From contig DAOUGC010000086.1 in the NCBI GenBank assembly GCA_034429695.1, positions 1 through 19,252 of the forward strand: a DNA stretch of 19,252 bases, in the 5' to 3' direction. The notes under the pieces are model-generated. The model made no database searches, had not been told where the DNA came from, and was given only the letters and a program-made list of their open reading frames with translations. The position numbers and the translations under genes are program-made. The DNA is from DAOUGC01 sp034429695. GTDB taxonomy: Bacteria; Chloroflexota; Anaerolineae; Anaerolineales; Anaerolineaceae. Positions 1-6,532 of this stretch are shown one piece after another (the first letter of the stretch is position 1; each line of letters starts with the position of its first letter).

Positions 1-1287
1 TTGTGCGGGCAGCCCATGTCACCGGATGAGCGTGCCCGGCTGGTTGCCAGCCTGGAACAGCAGGGCAAGGAACTGGGTGACCGCTATCGCGCCAACCTGG
101 AGGCGGTGCGCGTTGCAGCAGAATTGCAGACGCAGCTTTCCGAAGGACTCAAGCAGTTTGGCGAGGTGGAAGCCGCATTGCGCCAGCAGCAGCGCACACT
201 GGATCAAATGGAAGACCGACACCGGCAGGCGCAGGAAATGCTGCAGGTGTGGGTAAAAGACGGCTTGCCGCGCCTGAACGCACTGAAGGAGCGTCTTGAC
301 ACAGGCGCATATGCTGAAAACGAGCGGGCTGAACTGGCGCGCATTGACGCTGCCCTGGCTGAGCTGGGGTATGACGCAGCCGCGCATGATCAATTGCGCC
401 GTCAGGAACAGGCGTTGCGCAGCAGTGAAGAACAATTGCGCCAGCTTGAGACAGCGCGCGGTGCGCTTGGCCCGCTGGAACGACAGATGGAGGAACTTGC
501 CTCACTGGCAGCCGCTGAAAATGCTGAGCTGGAAACCACGCGCGCCAGCCATTCCGCGGCGCTGGAACGTTATCAAGCGGAGGCCGCCAGCCTGCCCGAC
601 CTGGAAAAAGCGGAAGATGAGCTGTTCAGGGTGAAGGAACAGGAGAACATGCTGCGCGCCCAGGTGGGCGGCGCCCAGCAGGCGGTGCAGGTGCTGGATA
701 CACTGCGGGTGCGCCGTCAGGAACGCGAGCGCGAGTGTGAAACCATCCGCTCGCAGGTGATGCGCCTCAAGCTGCTGGAAAAGGCGTTTGGCAAGGACGG
801 CGTTCCGGCGCTGTTGATCGAGCAGGCGCTGCCAGAGATCGAGGCGCAAGCCAACGACCTGCTGGACCGCCTGACCAACGGGCAGATGTCGGTGCGCTTT
901 GCCACCCAGAAGGATTACAAAGACAAAAGCCGCGACGACAAAAAGGAAACCCTGGACATCCTGATCTCGGATGCCGCCGGTACACGCGAGTACGAGTTGT
1001 TCTCGGGCGGCGAGGCGTTCAGGGTTAATTTTGCCATCCGGCTGGCGCTTTCACGCGTGCTGGCAAAACGCGCCGGAGCACGGCTGCAAACCCTGGTGAT
1101 TGATGAGGGCTTTGGCAGCCAGGACGCAGACGGACGCCAACGGTTGATTGAAGCCATCAACCTGGTGCGCCAGGATTTTGCCAAAGTGCTGGTGATCACG
1201 CACATGGAAGAACTAAAGGAAGCCTTCCCGGCGCGCATCGAAGTTGAAAAGACGCTGACGGGTTCGCAGGTAAGGGTGGTGAGCTGA
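1..1287 (+). CDS. sbcC: SbcC (Rad50-like) nuclease subunit, C-terminal half, cut by window start
   Basis: C-terminal part of the SMC-like ATPase that pairs with the SbcD nuclease to process DNA ends and hairpins in the cytoplasm. The window opens on L-C-G-Q-P-M; in this family the zinc hook reads CPxCGQP, so the visible Cys is most likely the second hook cysteine and the first TTG is an internal Leu codon, not a start. Then come a long coiled coil rich in Glu, Gln, Arg and Leu (about residues 7-265) and the C-terminal ATPase lobe: signature SGGEAF at 335-340, Walker B LVIDEG with D368-E369, and the H-loop H401 in VITHMEE. 428 residues are visible of a protein usually near 1000. sbcD would be expected upstream, outside the window. 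The next gene starts 1 nt after the stop, so the two are probably co-transcribed. Confidence 0.92.
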   Translation: MCGQPMSPDERARLVASLEQQGKELGDRYRANLEAVRVAAELQTQLSEGLKQFGEVEAALRQQQRTLDQMEDRHRQAQEMLQVWVKDGLPRLNALKERLDTGAYAENERAELARIDAALAELGYDAAAHDQLRRQEQALRSSEEQLRQLETARGALGPLERQMEELASLAAAENAELETTRASHSAALERYQAEAASLPDLEKAEDELFRVKEQENMLRAQVGGAQQAVQVLDTLRVRRQERERECETIRSQVMRLKLLEKAFGKDGVPALLIEQALPEIEAQANDLLDRLTNGQMSVRFATQKDYKDKSRDDKKETLDILISDAAGTREYELFSGGEAFRVNFAIRLALSRVLAKRAGARLQTLVIDEGFGSQDADGRQRLIEAINLVRQDFAKVLVITHMEELKEAFPARIEVEKTLTGSQVRVVS

Positions 1288-1288
1288 C

Positions 1289-2380
1289 ATGGGCATACCG
1301 GTGCGGCTTGGAATTCAACAGCGGGTGCTGCCCACCTACCGACAGCCATTTTTTGACGCACTGGCTGAACAGTGCGACAAGGGTCTGTCAGTGCTGGCAG
1401 GCCAACCGCTGGCGGAGGAGATGATCGAAACCTCAGGCCGGCTGGCGATCGCACGCCAGACGCCGGCCCAGAACCGGCATTTGCTGAACGGACGTTTTCG
1501 CCTGTTGTGGCAGGACGGATTGATGGAGTGGCTGGACGACTGGCGTCCTGAGGTGTTGATCCTGGAAGCCAACCCGCGTTATCTGCGCATACCCCAGGCG
1601 GTGCGCTGGATGCACCGGCGCAAACGCCCGGTGATCGGCTGGGGGCTGGGGCCGCCGTACCAAAGCCCGGTGCTTGCCCCGCTGCGCGGTGGTTTTTTAC
1701 GCCAGTTTGATGCATTGCTGACCTACAGTCAGCACGGCGCCGAGCAGTTTGAGCAGGCTGGTTTTCCACACGACAACATATTTATTGCCCCCAATGCGGT
1801 TGCACCCCGCCCTGTGCACGCCATGCCGGAACGACCGGTTGTCATTGGCGGCGCGCCGGTGGTGCTGTTTGTGGGCCGCCTGCAGACCCGCAAACGGGTG
1901 GACGGATTGATCCGCGCCTGCGCAGCCCTGCCAGAAGGCCTGCAACCTGAGCTGTGGGTGGTGGGGGATGGACCGGCGCGGCTTGAATTTGAATCGGCGG
2001 CTCGTCAGCATTACCCGCAAACGCATTTCTTTGGCTCACGCTTTGGTCCCGACCTGGCTGACCTGTACAAACGCGCTGACCTGTTTGTGCTGCCGGGCAC
2101 AGGCGGGTTGGCGGTGCAACAGGCCATGTCTTACGGGCTGCCGGTGATGGTGGCAGAAGCGGACGGAACCCAGTCAGACCTGGTGCGCCCGGAAAATGGT
2201 TGGCTGCTGCCGCCCGGTGATGAAGAAGCATTGACCTCAATGCTGGCCGTGGCGCTGGCGGACATCTCCCGCCTGCGCCGCATGGGCAAAGAATCCTACC
2301 GGATCGTTGCCCAGGAAATTCACCTGGAAAAGATGGTGGCCGCATTTGAACGCGCCGTACGCGCGGTGTGGAAGGATTGA
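1289..2380 (+). CDS. Glycosyltransferase, GT4-like, with altered EX7E motif
   Basis: GT-B fold glycosyltransferase, presumably moving a sugar from a nucleotide-sugar donor onto a lipid- or glycan-linked acceptor at the inner face of the membrane; donor and acceptor cannot be told. The C-terminal Rossmann domain begins near residue 188 with VVLFVGRLQTRKR; R197 and K202 match the basic residues that hold the donor phosphates. VVGDGPARLEFE and FFGSRF follow. Where retaining GT4 enzymes carry E-x7-E, this protein has G270 and Q278 (GTGGLAVQQAMSYGLPV), so both acidic positions are lost. The ATG at 1289 lies 1 nt after the sbcC stop with purine-rich AAGGGTGGTGAG upstream; the next gene starts 3 nt after the stop. 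363 aa is a normal length. The family call is firm, the activity is open. Confidence 0.86.
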   Translation: MGIPVRLGIQQRVLPTYRQPFFDALAEQCDKGLSVLAGQPLAEEMIETSGRLAIARQTPAQNRHLLNGRFRLLWQDGLMEWLDDWRPEVLILEANPRYLRIPQAVRWMHRRKRPVIGWGLGPPYQSPVLAPLRGGFLRQFDALLTYSQHGAEQFEQAGFPHDNIFIAPNAVAPRPVHAMPERPVVIGGAPVVLFVGRLQTRKRVDGLIRACAALPEGLQPELWVVGDGPARLEFESAARQHYPQTHFFGSRFGPDLADLYKRADLFVLPGTGGLAVQQAMSYGLPVMVAEADGTQSDLVRPENGWLLPPGDEEALTSMLAVALADISRLRRMGKESYRIVAQEIHLEKMVAAFERAVRAVWKD

Positions 2381-2383
2381 TCC

Positions 2384-3613
2384 ATGCATGTGATGCTGGT
2401 TGCTGACGGGCGCAGCCCCACCACGCGCGGATGGATCCGCGCATTGCAGGCCATCGGCAACCGTGTGACGCTGGTGAGCACCTACCCGTGCGATCCGATC
2501 GCCGGTGTGCAGGACTGCTTTGTGCTGCCGGTGGCGCTGGGCAACCTGGCGGGCAGTCAGGCAGGCGGCAGGGGTGGCAGCCGCAGCGGGCTGCGCAAAG
2601 CGCTTGGCCGCAGCCGCAACCTGGTGCTGGGGGCGCGTTACTGGCTTGGTCCCCTGACCGTGCCGTATTATGCCAAAAAACTAAAGAAGATCGCTGAACA
2701 GGTAAAACCCGACCTGACGCACGCCCTGCGCATACCCTTTGAGGGCATGTTGCTTGCCGCAGCGCAACTGGATGTACCCATGGCGGTGTCCATCTGGGGC
2801 AACGACCTGACCCTGCATGCGCGCGGTTCGCGTTGGATGGCAAAACACACCACAGCCACACTCAGGCGCGCCAATGGTTTGCTGGCTGATGCCCAGCGCG
2901 ACATTCGCCTGGGAAAGGCCTGGGGGTTTTCGCCGCAACGCGCCAGCATGGTGCTGCCCGGGGCAGGGGGGATTGACCTGGTGGAGATGCACCGCATCCG
3001 CAGCCAGGCCGGTGAATCGCTGGACGACCTGTTGCATGGCATCACGCCGCCCATCCCGGACGGCGCGCCGCTGGTGATCAACCCGCGCGGGTTCCGCCCC
3101 GGTTCGGTGCGCAACGACACCTTTTTTGAGTCCGTGCCGTTGACGCTGGAACGCCGCCCTGATATTGCATATCTGTGCACCGGAATGGCCGGTCAGGCGG
3201 AGGCGATCAAGGCGCTTGACCGTCACAAATTGCACGGCAGGGTGCATTTGCTGCCCCTGCTGCCGCAGGCGCAATTGTGGAACCTGTTTGAGCGGGCGGC
3301 GATCATGCTTTCGGTCAGCTCGCACGACGGCACGCCCAATTCGCTGCTGGAAGCCATGGCGTGCGGGGCGTTCCCGATTGCGGGGGATATTGAATCACTG
3401 CGCGAGTGGATCACCCCGGGGGTGAACGGGCTGCTGGTGGAGCCGCACAAGCCGCAATCGCTGGCTGATGCGGTGCTGACCGCGCTGGACAACCCCGACC
3501 TGCTCAGCCGCGCGCAGGGGTGCAATTTGCGCATCATCCGTGAACGCGCTGAGAGCGAGCTGGTGCGCTCGCAGATCGGGGTGTTTTACTGGCGGGTGCT
3601 ATATCAGACGTAA
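2384..3613 (+). CDS. Glycosyltransferase, GT4-like
   Basis: Second GT-B type glycosyltransferase of the sbcC block, 409 aa. The N-terminal domain starts MHVMLVADGRSPTTRGW, an opening seen in many GT4 enzymes. A central acceptor-side part contains SIWGNDLTLHA. The C-terminal donor domain includes NPRGFRPGSVRNDTF, TGMAG and SSHDGTPNSLLEAMACGAFPI. The E-x7-E pair is D315...E323, with an Asp in the first position, common in this subgroup. The ATG at 2384 is 3 nt past the preceding stop with GAAGGATTG upstream as ribosome binding site, so translation is likely coupled. There is no signal peptide or membrane segment, so the enzyme is cytoplasmic or peripheral. Being paired with the preceding glycosyltransferase suggests one glycan pathway. 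The hairpin at 3657-3681 ends the block. Donor unknown. Confidence 0.88.
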   Translation: MHVMLVADGRSPTTRGWIRALQAIGNRVTLVSTYPCDPIAGVQDCFVLPVALGNLAGSQAGGRGGSRSGLRKALGRSRNLVLGARYWLGPLTVPYYAKKLKKIAEQVKPDLTHALRIPFEGMLLAAAQLDVPMAVSIWGNDLTLHARGSRWMAKHTTATLRRANGLLADAQRDIRLGKAWGFSPQRASMVLPGAGGIDLVEMHRIRSQAGESLDDLLHGITPPIPDGAPLVINPRGFRPGSVRNDTFFESVPLTLERRPDIAYLCTGMAGQAEAIKALDRHKLHGRVHLLPLLPQAQLWNLFERAAIMLSVSSHDGTPNSLLEAMACGAFPIAGDIESLREWITPGVNGLLVEPHKPQSLADAVLTALDNPDLLSRAQGCNLRIIRERAESELVRSQIGVFYWRVLYQT

Positions 3614-3656
3614 GCAAGCGCGTGTTGAGGACAACGGCTGGAAATTGACAAATAAA

Positions 3657-3681
3657 AAGGGCTGCCGTTTGGGCAGCCCTT
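3657..3681 (-). terminator. Rho-independent terminator between convergent genes
   Basis: A 10-bp perfect stem, AAGGGCTGCC (3657-3666) with GGCAGCCCTT (3672-3681), has a 5-nt loop. On the minus strand the stem is followed by TTTATTT, giving a good U-tract for the secreted-protein gene that ends at 3699. On the plus strand it is followed by TGATGATTCATTTTTG, so it may also stop the glycosyltransferase transcript, whose stop codon is at 3611-3613. Confidence 0.85.
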
Positions 3682-3698
3682 GATGATTCATTTTTGAT

Positions 3699-4655
3699 TT
3701 ACCACCAGATGCGGAACCACGAAGCGGTCTCAACCTGCTTGTCGAGGTAATCCACGGTGATGTCCACCTGCACCACCTCGCGCACCGGCAGGTCCTTGAC
3801 GACGAAGGAATGTTCCGAGATGCCGTCTGCATTGGTGGGGTTGGCGCGCACATCGTAGCGGGTTCCGTCGGGGAAGAGCACCGAGATGCTGACCTGGGCG
3901 CCTTGCACGGGGGCGAAGTTCTCGTCCTGCACCACCACGAACAGGGTCTGCCAGCTATTGGACTGGATCAACGCGTTGGTGACAAAAGCGTGCGCCTGCA
4001 ACTGCCTGGGAGTTACCGTTACCGGGGCATTGATCCCTTTCTCTTCGATTGGGGAAGTCGGAATTTCATCCAGATGCAGGTCGTGATATACGTTGCCCAG
4101 TTCGGTAATCACCACCCGCGAGCCAGCGGGCATTTCAGGACGCCACTCCAACCGCGCGCGTTCAAAGTACTGCACCAGCCGCCCGTTATGGATTTCCATG
4201 GCGGAGATGGGGTTGCCCAGGAAGGTCTCACCATCATTGGCGTCATAGAAGCGCAGGAAGGCATAACAAACATCATATGATGTGGCCGTGAAGGTACGGC
4301 ACACCATGCTGTTGGTTTCCATCTCGGCCAGTTGACCGGTTCCCGGTTCGTACAGCATCTGTCCGAGGGGGGAAAGCACCACCACCTCGCCCTGGTCGGT
4401 GTTGACCAGTTCAAAGCGGGCACGGTTGAAATACTGGGTCAGCCGTCCGGTTTTACTGTCGGTAAATTCTTCGGTGATGGGATAACCAAACATGAGCAGT
4501 TCGTCGGGAACCGACTGATAGAACTTCAGGAATTCGCCGCGGATCCAATGGCCATCCACTAACAGAGCGTCGGTCTGAGCATGAGCCGGACCGACGATGC
4601 CAAGCATGAGTATGGAAACCAGAATCAAAAAACTAACGCGCAGCGTTGCCCTCAT
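3699..4655 (-). CDS. Secreted protein with two FLxFY/QYFxRAR repeats and Ig-like C-terminus
   Basis: Exported protein of 318 aa; no enzyme motif recognised. I start it at the ATG at 4655, not 16 codons upstream, because it opens a classical signal peptide: MRATLR, a hydrophobic core, and cleavage after AHA at residue 26. The same choice fits the promoter, whose -10 box overlaps the longer reading. Two tandem units follow: residues about 36-103 (GEFLKFY, FGYPITEEF, GRLTQYFNRARFE) and 117-185 (YAFLRFY, LGNPISAMEI, GRLVQYFERARLE), each ending in a short segment with LGQMLY or LGNVYH. C119 and C130 could form a disulfide. Residues about 225-318 look like a bacterial Ig-like fold (VVVQDENFAPVQGAQVSI, TNADGISEHSF) and end in WFRIWW. 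Similar repeats occur, as I recall, in many uncharacterised Chloroflexota proteins. Likely extracellular, perhaps binding glycan or the cell surface (inference). Confidence 0.85.
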   Translation of the reverse strand: MRATLRVSFLILVSILMLGIVGPAHAQTDALLVDGHWIRGEFLKFYQSVPDELLMFGYPITEEFTDSKTGRLTQYFNRARFELVNTDQGEVVVLSPLGQMLYEPGTGQLAEMETNSMVCRTFTATSYDVCYAFLRFYDANDGETFLGNPISAMEIHNGRLVQYFERARLEWRPEMPAGSRVVITELGNVYHDLHLDEIPTSPIEEKGINAPVTVTPRQLQAHAFVTNALIQSNSWQTLFVVVQDENFAPVQGAQVSISVLFPDGTRYDVRANPTNADGISEHSFVVKDLPVREVVQVDITVDYLDKQVETASWFRIWW

Positions 4656-4661
4656 AGAATC

Positions 4662-4689
4662 ATTATACATTGAAATTAATGAAAGGCAA
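4662..4689 (-). promoter_or_regulatory. Sigma70-type promoter of the secreted-protein gene, predicted leaderless
   Basis: On the minus strand TTGCCT (4689-4684, four of six matches to TTGACA) and a perfect TATAAT (4667-4662) are separated by 16 nt. The ATG begins after only six more bases (GATTCT), where transcription should start, and no Shine-Dalgarno can fit. The mRNA is therefore predicted to begin at or within a base or two of the start codon. Confidence 0.65.
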
Positions 4690-4712
4690 GTGGTTTTATG
4701 CAACTTTTATGC

Positions 4713-4802
4713 CGATTTTTGAAAAGAATCACGATTTTTGGATTCGAATCTTTACAGAATCTTTACAGAATCGCTTGAATCGCGCAGACTCTTCTCCGAA
4801 TC
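4713..4802. repeat. Helically phased GANTC/GAATC array with CGATTTTTG direct repeats
   Basis: AT-rich stretch between the end of elp3 and the promoter of the secreted-protein gene. GANTC occurs at 4726, 4741, 4746, 4757, 4768, 4777, 4787 and 4798 (seven are GAATC or GATTC, one GACTC). The last six have start-to-start spacings 11, 11, 9, 10 and 11, a mean of 10.4 bp or one helical turn. Two are in a perfect 11-bp tandem repeat, GAATCTTTACA, at 4746-4767. GATTCGAATC at 4741-4750 is a perfect palindrome. A 9-bp direct repeat, CGATTTTTG, sits at 4713-4721 and 4732-4740. Relative to the predicted start at 4655 the array covers about -58 to -147. Likely roles are an upstream activator site, curved DNA, or a methylation-sensitive switch; which one is not shown by the sequence. 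Confidence 0.6.
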
Positions 4803-4837
4803 GGATAACTTTAACCCATTTCGCGGGGCGGCGCTGC

Positions 4838-6463
4838 TCATTCTTGAATCAATGAGCGCAGCATGTACAACCTTCCACGTTCGAATCCGCGGTTCTGGTA
4901 GTACTGGCGCGTGCCAATGGCGGCGATTACGGCCAGGCGCGAAAAGCCGTGTTCACGCGCGATGCGCGCGGCTTCCTCCAGCAGGCGCGTCCCCAGCCCG
5001 GCGTGTTGGGCTGCACCGGTTTGTTCGCCGCCCACCGGTAGCGATTGCCCGTACACGTGCACTTCACGGATCATGGCGGCGTCCTGCAGGTCTTCAAATG
5101 GCAAAGCCGGACTGGAATTGCGGTCGGGCAGTGACAGGCGCAGGTAGCCGGCAATGTGATCATCCGGTGTGACGAAGGACAGGAAGTGTTCCTCGGCGTG
5201 GGCGGGGTGATAAACAAAGTCCTGCAACTGCATGTCCCCCGCCTGTACATCCTTGCCGCGCACCTCGCGGCAGCGCACGCAGCGGCATTTTTGACCGCGG
5301 CGGGCCAGTTCCTCCAGCACGTCCTGGCGCAGGCTGGTGCGCTTGTTGCCCTCCACCACGTGGGTGGACGGAATGTCGCGGATCACGCGGTTGACCCGGC
5401 AGTACTCAGGGATGGACGGTTTGATATCGGCGATCAGGTCCACCAGTTCCTGTGTGGTGTAGGGGGTGTATTCGCCGCGCTGCCAGTAGGCATACAGGTC
5501 GGCCAGTTCAAGCAACTGGGTGGGATAGATTTTGAGTTCATCCGGGCAAATGCCGGGGGCATGTTCCTGGTCCAGCCACAGGCGGGCGAAGTCCTGCCGG
5601 TCGCTTTGCGGGGTGGCGCCCAGCAGGTTGGGCATCCAGTGCACCACGATCTTGAAACCGGCAGCGCGCAGCAGGGTGGTGGCTTCCAGCGCCTGGCGGG
5701 CGGTGTGCCCGCGGGCGTTCTTTTCCAGCACGGCGTCATCCAGACTTTGCACACCCAGTTGCACCTTGGTGACGCCCAGTTGGCGCAGCCATTCGATCTC
5801 ACGCGGGTTGATCTCGTCGGGCCGGGTCTCGATCACCAGGCCAACGTTGCGGTGGGGCGCGGTTTCATTGATGCGCTGGGCTTCCTCCAGGGTGGTGCTC
5901 TCCACGCCGTTCATCGCGTCAAAGCAGCGCAGCACGAACCACTCCTGATAATCCCTGCGGTAAGCGCTCCATGTGCCGCCCAGGATCAACAGCTCGATCT
6001 TGTCGGTGGGGTGGCCGGTGGCTTGGTAGGCATCCAGGCGGGATTGCACCTGGCGGAAGGGGTCGAAATCATTTTGAAAGGCGCGCGCCGCGCCGGGTTC
6101 ATCCGGCAGATAGCTTTTGGGCATGCGCACATCGGTGGGGCAAAAGATGCACTTGCCTGGGCACGGGTAGGGCTTGGTGAGCACGGTAACGGTGGTGACG
6201 CCCGACAGGGTGCGCATTGGCTTCATGCGAATGCGGGAGAGCAATTCCTCATCGGCGGGCCATTCGCCGCTTTCCACCCCGGCGCGGTAAACCGCCACCA
6301 GCATGTGCTTTGCCACGTGACCGCCGCCCGGCAGCGGGTGGCGGCGCAATGCGCGGCGCAGATCGGCGCCCTGGCGCACCTCTTCCAGCACCAGGCGGGC
6401 AGCCGCCAGCACCTGGGGGGTGTAATTGCGTTCAGCGATCCATTCTTCCAGTGAATAAGCCAT
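4838..6463 (-). CDS. elp3: Elp3-like tRNA U34 carboxymethyl synthase (radical SAM/GNAT)
   Basis: Bacterial Elp3, acting alone in prokaryotes: it uses S-adenosylmethionine and acetyl-CoA to build 5-carboxymethyl on wobble uridine 34 of tRNA. 541 aa. The basic N-terminal part (to about 95) includes RRALRRHPLPGGGHVAKHML, a tRNA-binding region in the family. The radical SAM core carries C101-x3-C105-x2-C108 (CPGKCIFCP) for the 4Fe-4S cluster, followed by MPKSYLPDEPGAARAF, LILGGTWS, IETRPDEI and VQLGVQSLDD. A Cys-rich KCRCVRCRE stretch matches the zinc-binding element. The C-terminal GNAT domain (about the last 100 residues) has HAGLGTRLLEEA for acetyl-CoA and IGTRQYYQNRGFE. The ATG at 6463 has only a weak AGG 9 nt upstream and I see no clear promoter. 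It diverges from two methyltransferase genes with 69 bp between. Confidence 0.95.
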   Translation of the reverse strand: MAYSLEEWIAERNYTPQVLAAARLVLEEVRQGADLRRALRRHPLPGGGHVAKHMLVAVYRAGVESGEWPADEELLSRIRMKPMRTLSGVTTVTVLTKPYPCPGKCIFCPTDVRMPKSYLPDEPGAARAFQNDFDPFRQVQSRLDAYQATGHPTDKIELLILGGTWSAYRRDYQEWFVLRCFDAMNGVESTTLEEAQRINETAPHRNVGLVIETRPDEINPREIEWLRQLGVTKVQLGVQSLDDAVLEKNARGHTARQALEATTLLRAAGFKIVVHWMPNLLGATPQSDRQDFARLWLDQEHAPGICPDELKIYPTQLLELADLYAYWQRGEYTPYTTQELVDLIADIKPSIPEYCRVNRVIRDIPSTHVVEGNKRTSLRQDVLEELARRGQKCRCVRCREVRGKDVQAGDMQLQDFVYHPAHAEEHFLSFVTPDDHIAGYLRLSLPDRNSSPALPFEDLQDAAMIREVHVYGQSLPVGGEQTGAAQHAGLGTRLLEEAARIAREHGFSRLAVIAAIGTRQYYQNRGFERGRLYMLRSLIQE

Positions 6464-6520
6464 GCACTACTGCCTGTATCAAACGCCGCCTGGTTTTGCG
6501 CCGGGCGTGGGGTAATCTCG

Positions 6521-6526
6521 TATAAT
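6521..6526 (+). promoter_or_regulatory. -10 box of the methyltransferase operon, predicted leaderless
   Basis: A perfect TATAAT ends 6 nt before the ATG at 6533 (spacer CAACGC). Transcription would start at the A of the ATG and there is no Shine-Dalgarno. The only -35 candidate is a poor TTGCGC at 6496-6501 with a 19-nt spacer. The geometry is the same as at 4662 and 16366. Confidence 0.55.
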
Positions 6527-6532
6527 CAACGC

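Noticed and set aside
1..3. TTG at the first base as a start codon of a 428-aa protein
   Set aside because: The following CGQPM belongs to an SbcC zinc hook, so the TTG is an internal Leu codon and the gene continues upstream of the window.
4656..4703. Longer start of the secreted protein (16 extra residues)
   Set aside because: It crosses the -10 box and puts a non-signal-like extension before a normal signal peptide.
4726..4802. Reading the GAATC array as a CRISPR or minisatellite
   Set aside because: The repeated unit is only 5 to 11 bp with no conserved 20-40 bp repeat and no spacers or cas genes; phased regulatory sites or bent DNA fit better.
4738..5172. Plus-strand open frame of 144 aa across the array and the elp3 3' end
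   Set aside because: It is antisense to the GNAT domain of elp3, has no domain or ribosome binding site, and starts inside the repeat array.
5156..6454. Plus-strand 432-aa open frame opposite elp3
   Set aside because: Low-complexity, Gly/Ala/His-rich translation with no recognisable domain, fully antisense to a motif-complete elp3; a shadow of high-GC codon bias.
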